NCBI RefSeq assembly: GCF_003858635.1
Contig: NZ_RQJO01000010.1
Coordinates: forward strand, 434,001 to 498,000
Length of the DNA: 64,000 bases
Direction of reading: 5' to 3'
Origin: Larkinella rosea
GTDB lineage: Bacteria > Bacteroidota > Bacteroidia > Cytophagales > Spirosomataceae
Shown here: positions 62,723-64,000 of the stretch, in pieces
How positions within the stretch are numbered: position 1 is the stretch's first letter
Layout: each line of letters starts with the position of its first letter
The notes under the pieces: model-generated
Database searches by the model: none
Seen by the model: only the letters and a program-made list of their open reading frames with translations
Told to the model about the DNA's origin: nothing
Program-made: the position numbers and the translations under genes

Positions 62723-63088
62723 ATGGATACCCCAAACGATTTTTTAGAAAACCTTCCCGAAACCAACGAACTGCTTGACAATACGCTCGATACGCTCACC
62801 AACGGCGTCGATCTGGAATCGGAAGCACCCGATACCAACCTGCTTCAGAAGTGGATCGACGTGTTGAATCAAACGGAAAACACCCAACCCTTGGGCCGTA
62901 AATTGTCGGAACTGAACAACGTGTTGACAACAGAATCGCCCGATACGACCACTATTCAGCGGTTACTCAACGAAATTGCCGACGCCACGGAAGAGTTTGG
63001 CGCAAAGGTTGGTCCTGAAGGCGAACTGCCTGCTCAACTGGAAGGACTCGCGGCTGCCTTGCGCAACCTGGGTGTTCAGCTTTCGTAG
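62723..63088 (+). CDS. Hypothetical small helical protein
   Basis: A 121-residue acidic, Leu-rich protein, probably all helical (ELLDNTLDTLTNGVDLESE, LLNEIADATEEFGAKV). No signal, membrane helix or known domain. The ending EGLAAALRNLGVQLS and its conserved look suggest a real gene. It is divergent from arfB and convergent with the MarR-GNAT gene (7-bp gap). Confidence 0.7.
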   Translation: MDTPNDFLENLPETNELLDNTLDTLTNGVDLESEAPDTNLLQKWIDVLNQTENTQPLGRKLSELNNVLTTESPDTTTIQRLLNEIADATEEFGAKVGPEGELPAQLEGLAAALRNLGVQLS

Positions 63089-63095
63089 ACCGGTT

Positions 63096-64000
63096 TTACA
63101 GATCAATCTGCATCTTGATGTTCGACCGTTGGTAGGGAGAAGGACTGGATTCTACTTTATAGAAGCCGACTTTTTTGTATAACTCCAGCGCGGGCGTCAG
63201 GCTGGTGTTCGATTCGAGGTAAACCTGCCGGGCTCCCAACTGCCGGGCGATTTCCAGGGCATGCAGGCACAGCTTCTTGCCGATCTGTTTCCCCTGGGCT
63301 TCCGGCGAAACTGCCATTTTCCCTAATTCATAAACGCTGCTGTTTACTTTCAATAAGGCGCAAGTCCCCACGATTTCGTTGTTATACCGCGCAAAAAAAA
63401 CGCGACCGCCTTTTTCAACGATGTATCCTTCGGGATTACTCAACGCCCGAATATCCGGTTCTTCCACTTTAAAATACTTCTCGATCCAGGCCAGATTCAA
63501 CCGTTTGAAATGCTCCCGGTAGGTCGGATCAAAATCCATTATTTCAATTTCGTCGAGCTGTTTCATCTTGAAATAGGTTTTAAAACGACTGAGATAATGT
63601 TCCTCCGCCAGCGTTTCTTCCATCTCTTCCATCGCGAAAATAAGGTTATGGCGCTGTTTGTTAATGAGTTTCGTGTTCAATTCATTAATCGCCTGCCAGA
63701 TTTTCTCCAGCTCCGGCAGCAATTCCCGGCCTTTGTCGCTGAGTGACAGTAACCGCTTTCGGCTATCTTTCCCGGATTTTTCGGAACTGATTAAACCGGC
63801 CAGTTCCAGTTCCTTCGCCAATTGGATGATGGCCGGATGGGAGAAACCCAACTCATCCGCGATTTCGGTCACGCTCAGGGGCGGTTTTCGGGAAAGCAGG
63901 TAAAACAGGGTAAACCACTTCGGATCGAAGTCAATGCCAAACGATTGGTAAACCGCCGATGCCTGCCTGGAAATCAAATCACTGAGCCGTCTCAGGCGGC
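63096..64000 (-). CDS. MarR-type regulator fused to GNAT acetyltransferase (5' end outside window)
   Basis: A bifunctional protein whose 5' end runs off the window: the open frame continues past 63977 with RLRRLSD and no stop. The N-terminal part is a MarR winged helix (LSVTEIADELGFSHPAIIQLAKELELAGLI), and the C-terminal part (about 140-293 of the visible part) is a GNAT domain with KMAVSPEAQGKQIGKKL and LYKKVGFYK. MarR-GNAT fusions are known in Bacteroidota. Target DNA and substrate are unknown. Confidence 0.85.
   Translation of the reverse strand, partial: RLRRLSDLISRQASAVYQSFGIDFDPKWFTLFYLLSRKPPLSVTEIADELGFSHPAIIQLAKELELAGLISSEKSGKDSRKRLLSLSDKGRELLPELEKIWQAINELNTKLINKQRHNLIFAMEEMEETLAEEHYLSRFKTYFKMKQLDEIEIMDFDPTYREHFKRLNLAWIEKYFKVEEPDIRALSNPEGYIVEKGGRVFFARYNNEIVGTCALLKVNSSVYELGKMAVSPEAQGKQIGKKLCLHALEIARQLGARQVYLESNTSLTPALELYKKVGFYKVESSPSPYQRSNIKMQIDL

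Noticed and set aside
1-64000. tRNA, rRNA, insertion sequence or prophage
   Set aside because: No cloverleaf, rRNA segment, transposase or phage protein could be seen by reading; a tool-based search was not possible.

Overview
This window comes from a Bacteroidota chromosome, most likely a member of the Cytophagales (Spirosoma/Larkinella-like). The pointers are two SusC/SusD outer-membrane pairs, an ECF sigma factor/FecR pair beside a SusC with an STN domain, several DUF1080 (3-keto-disaccharide hydrolase family) proteins, Tat-exported Gfo/Idh/MocA oxidoreductases, DUF2911, DUF3500 and DUF4286 proteins, weak Shine-Dalgarno sites and several TAnnTTTG-type -7 promoter elements. I saw no rRNA, tRNA, CRISPR array, transposase or prophage gene. 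The assignment is inferred from gene content only.

Layout. 0-6 kb: a secreted MsrA and a susC-susD operon, both on the minus strand. 6.3-7.7 kb: decayed caspase-family (C14) coding sequence with several frameshifts. 7.8-11.8 kb: a GT4 glycosyltransferase fusion and a GH130 glycoside phosphorylase. 12-22 kb: mixed housekeeping and envelope genes (RND/MMPL transporter, DUF4286, small membrane proteins, a glutathionylspermidine-synthase-like ATP-grasp enzyme, SDR, DoxX, GNAT, M13 lipoprotein peptidase, globin). 22.9-28 kb: a compact minus-strand gene string with an alpha/beta hydrolase, an MntA/HepT toxin-antitoxin pair whose HepT is frameshifted, a SerB-SerA fusion, a small membrane protein and a SerC-like aminotransferase, which together look like a complete serine route.

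28-37 kb: DUF2911, a TonB-type receptor, a c-type cytochrome/propeller protein with a DUF1080-PA14 protein, a divergent DUF1080 protein and a ChaN-like protein. 37.5-48 kb: a PIN toxin-antitoxin pair, then an ECF sigma/FecR/SusC/SusD locus ending in an 824-residue secreted protein of unknown family that carries a duplicated C-terminal module. 48-51.7 kb: a conserved hypothetical, two receiver-domain proteins (one degenerate), a proline-rich disordered protein and an FMN-split-barrel stress protein. 51.8-60 kb: a HEAT-DUF1080-DUF1080 giant, two Tat-exported Gfo/Idh/MocA oxidoreductases, another DUF1080 protein and DUF3500. 60-64 kb: HicAB, a GlcD-type FAD oxidoreductase, ArfB, a small helical protein and a MarR-GNAT fusion that runs off the window.

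The most coherent biological theme is periplasmic or exported sugar chemistry. SusCD pairs import glycans, Gfo/Idh/MocA enzymes could oxidise sugars to 3-keto derivatives, and five DUF1080 domains in four proteins could cleave 3-keto-glycosides. A second theme is palindromic intergenic DNA: a three-copy palindromic family, a 57-bp tandem array and two unrelated long inverted repeats all sit in gaps between co-directional genes.
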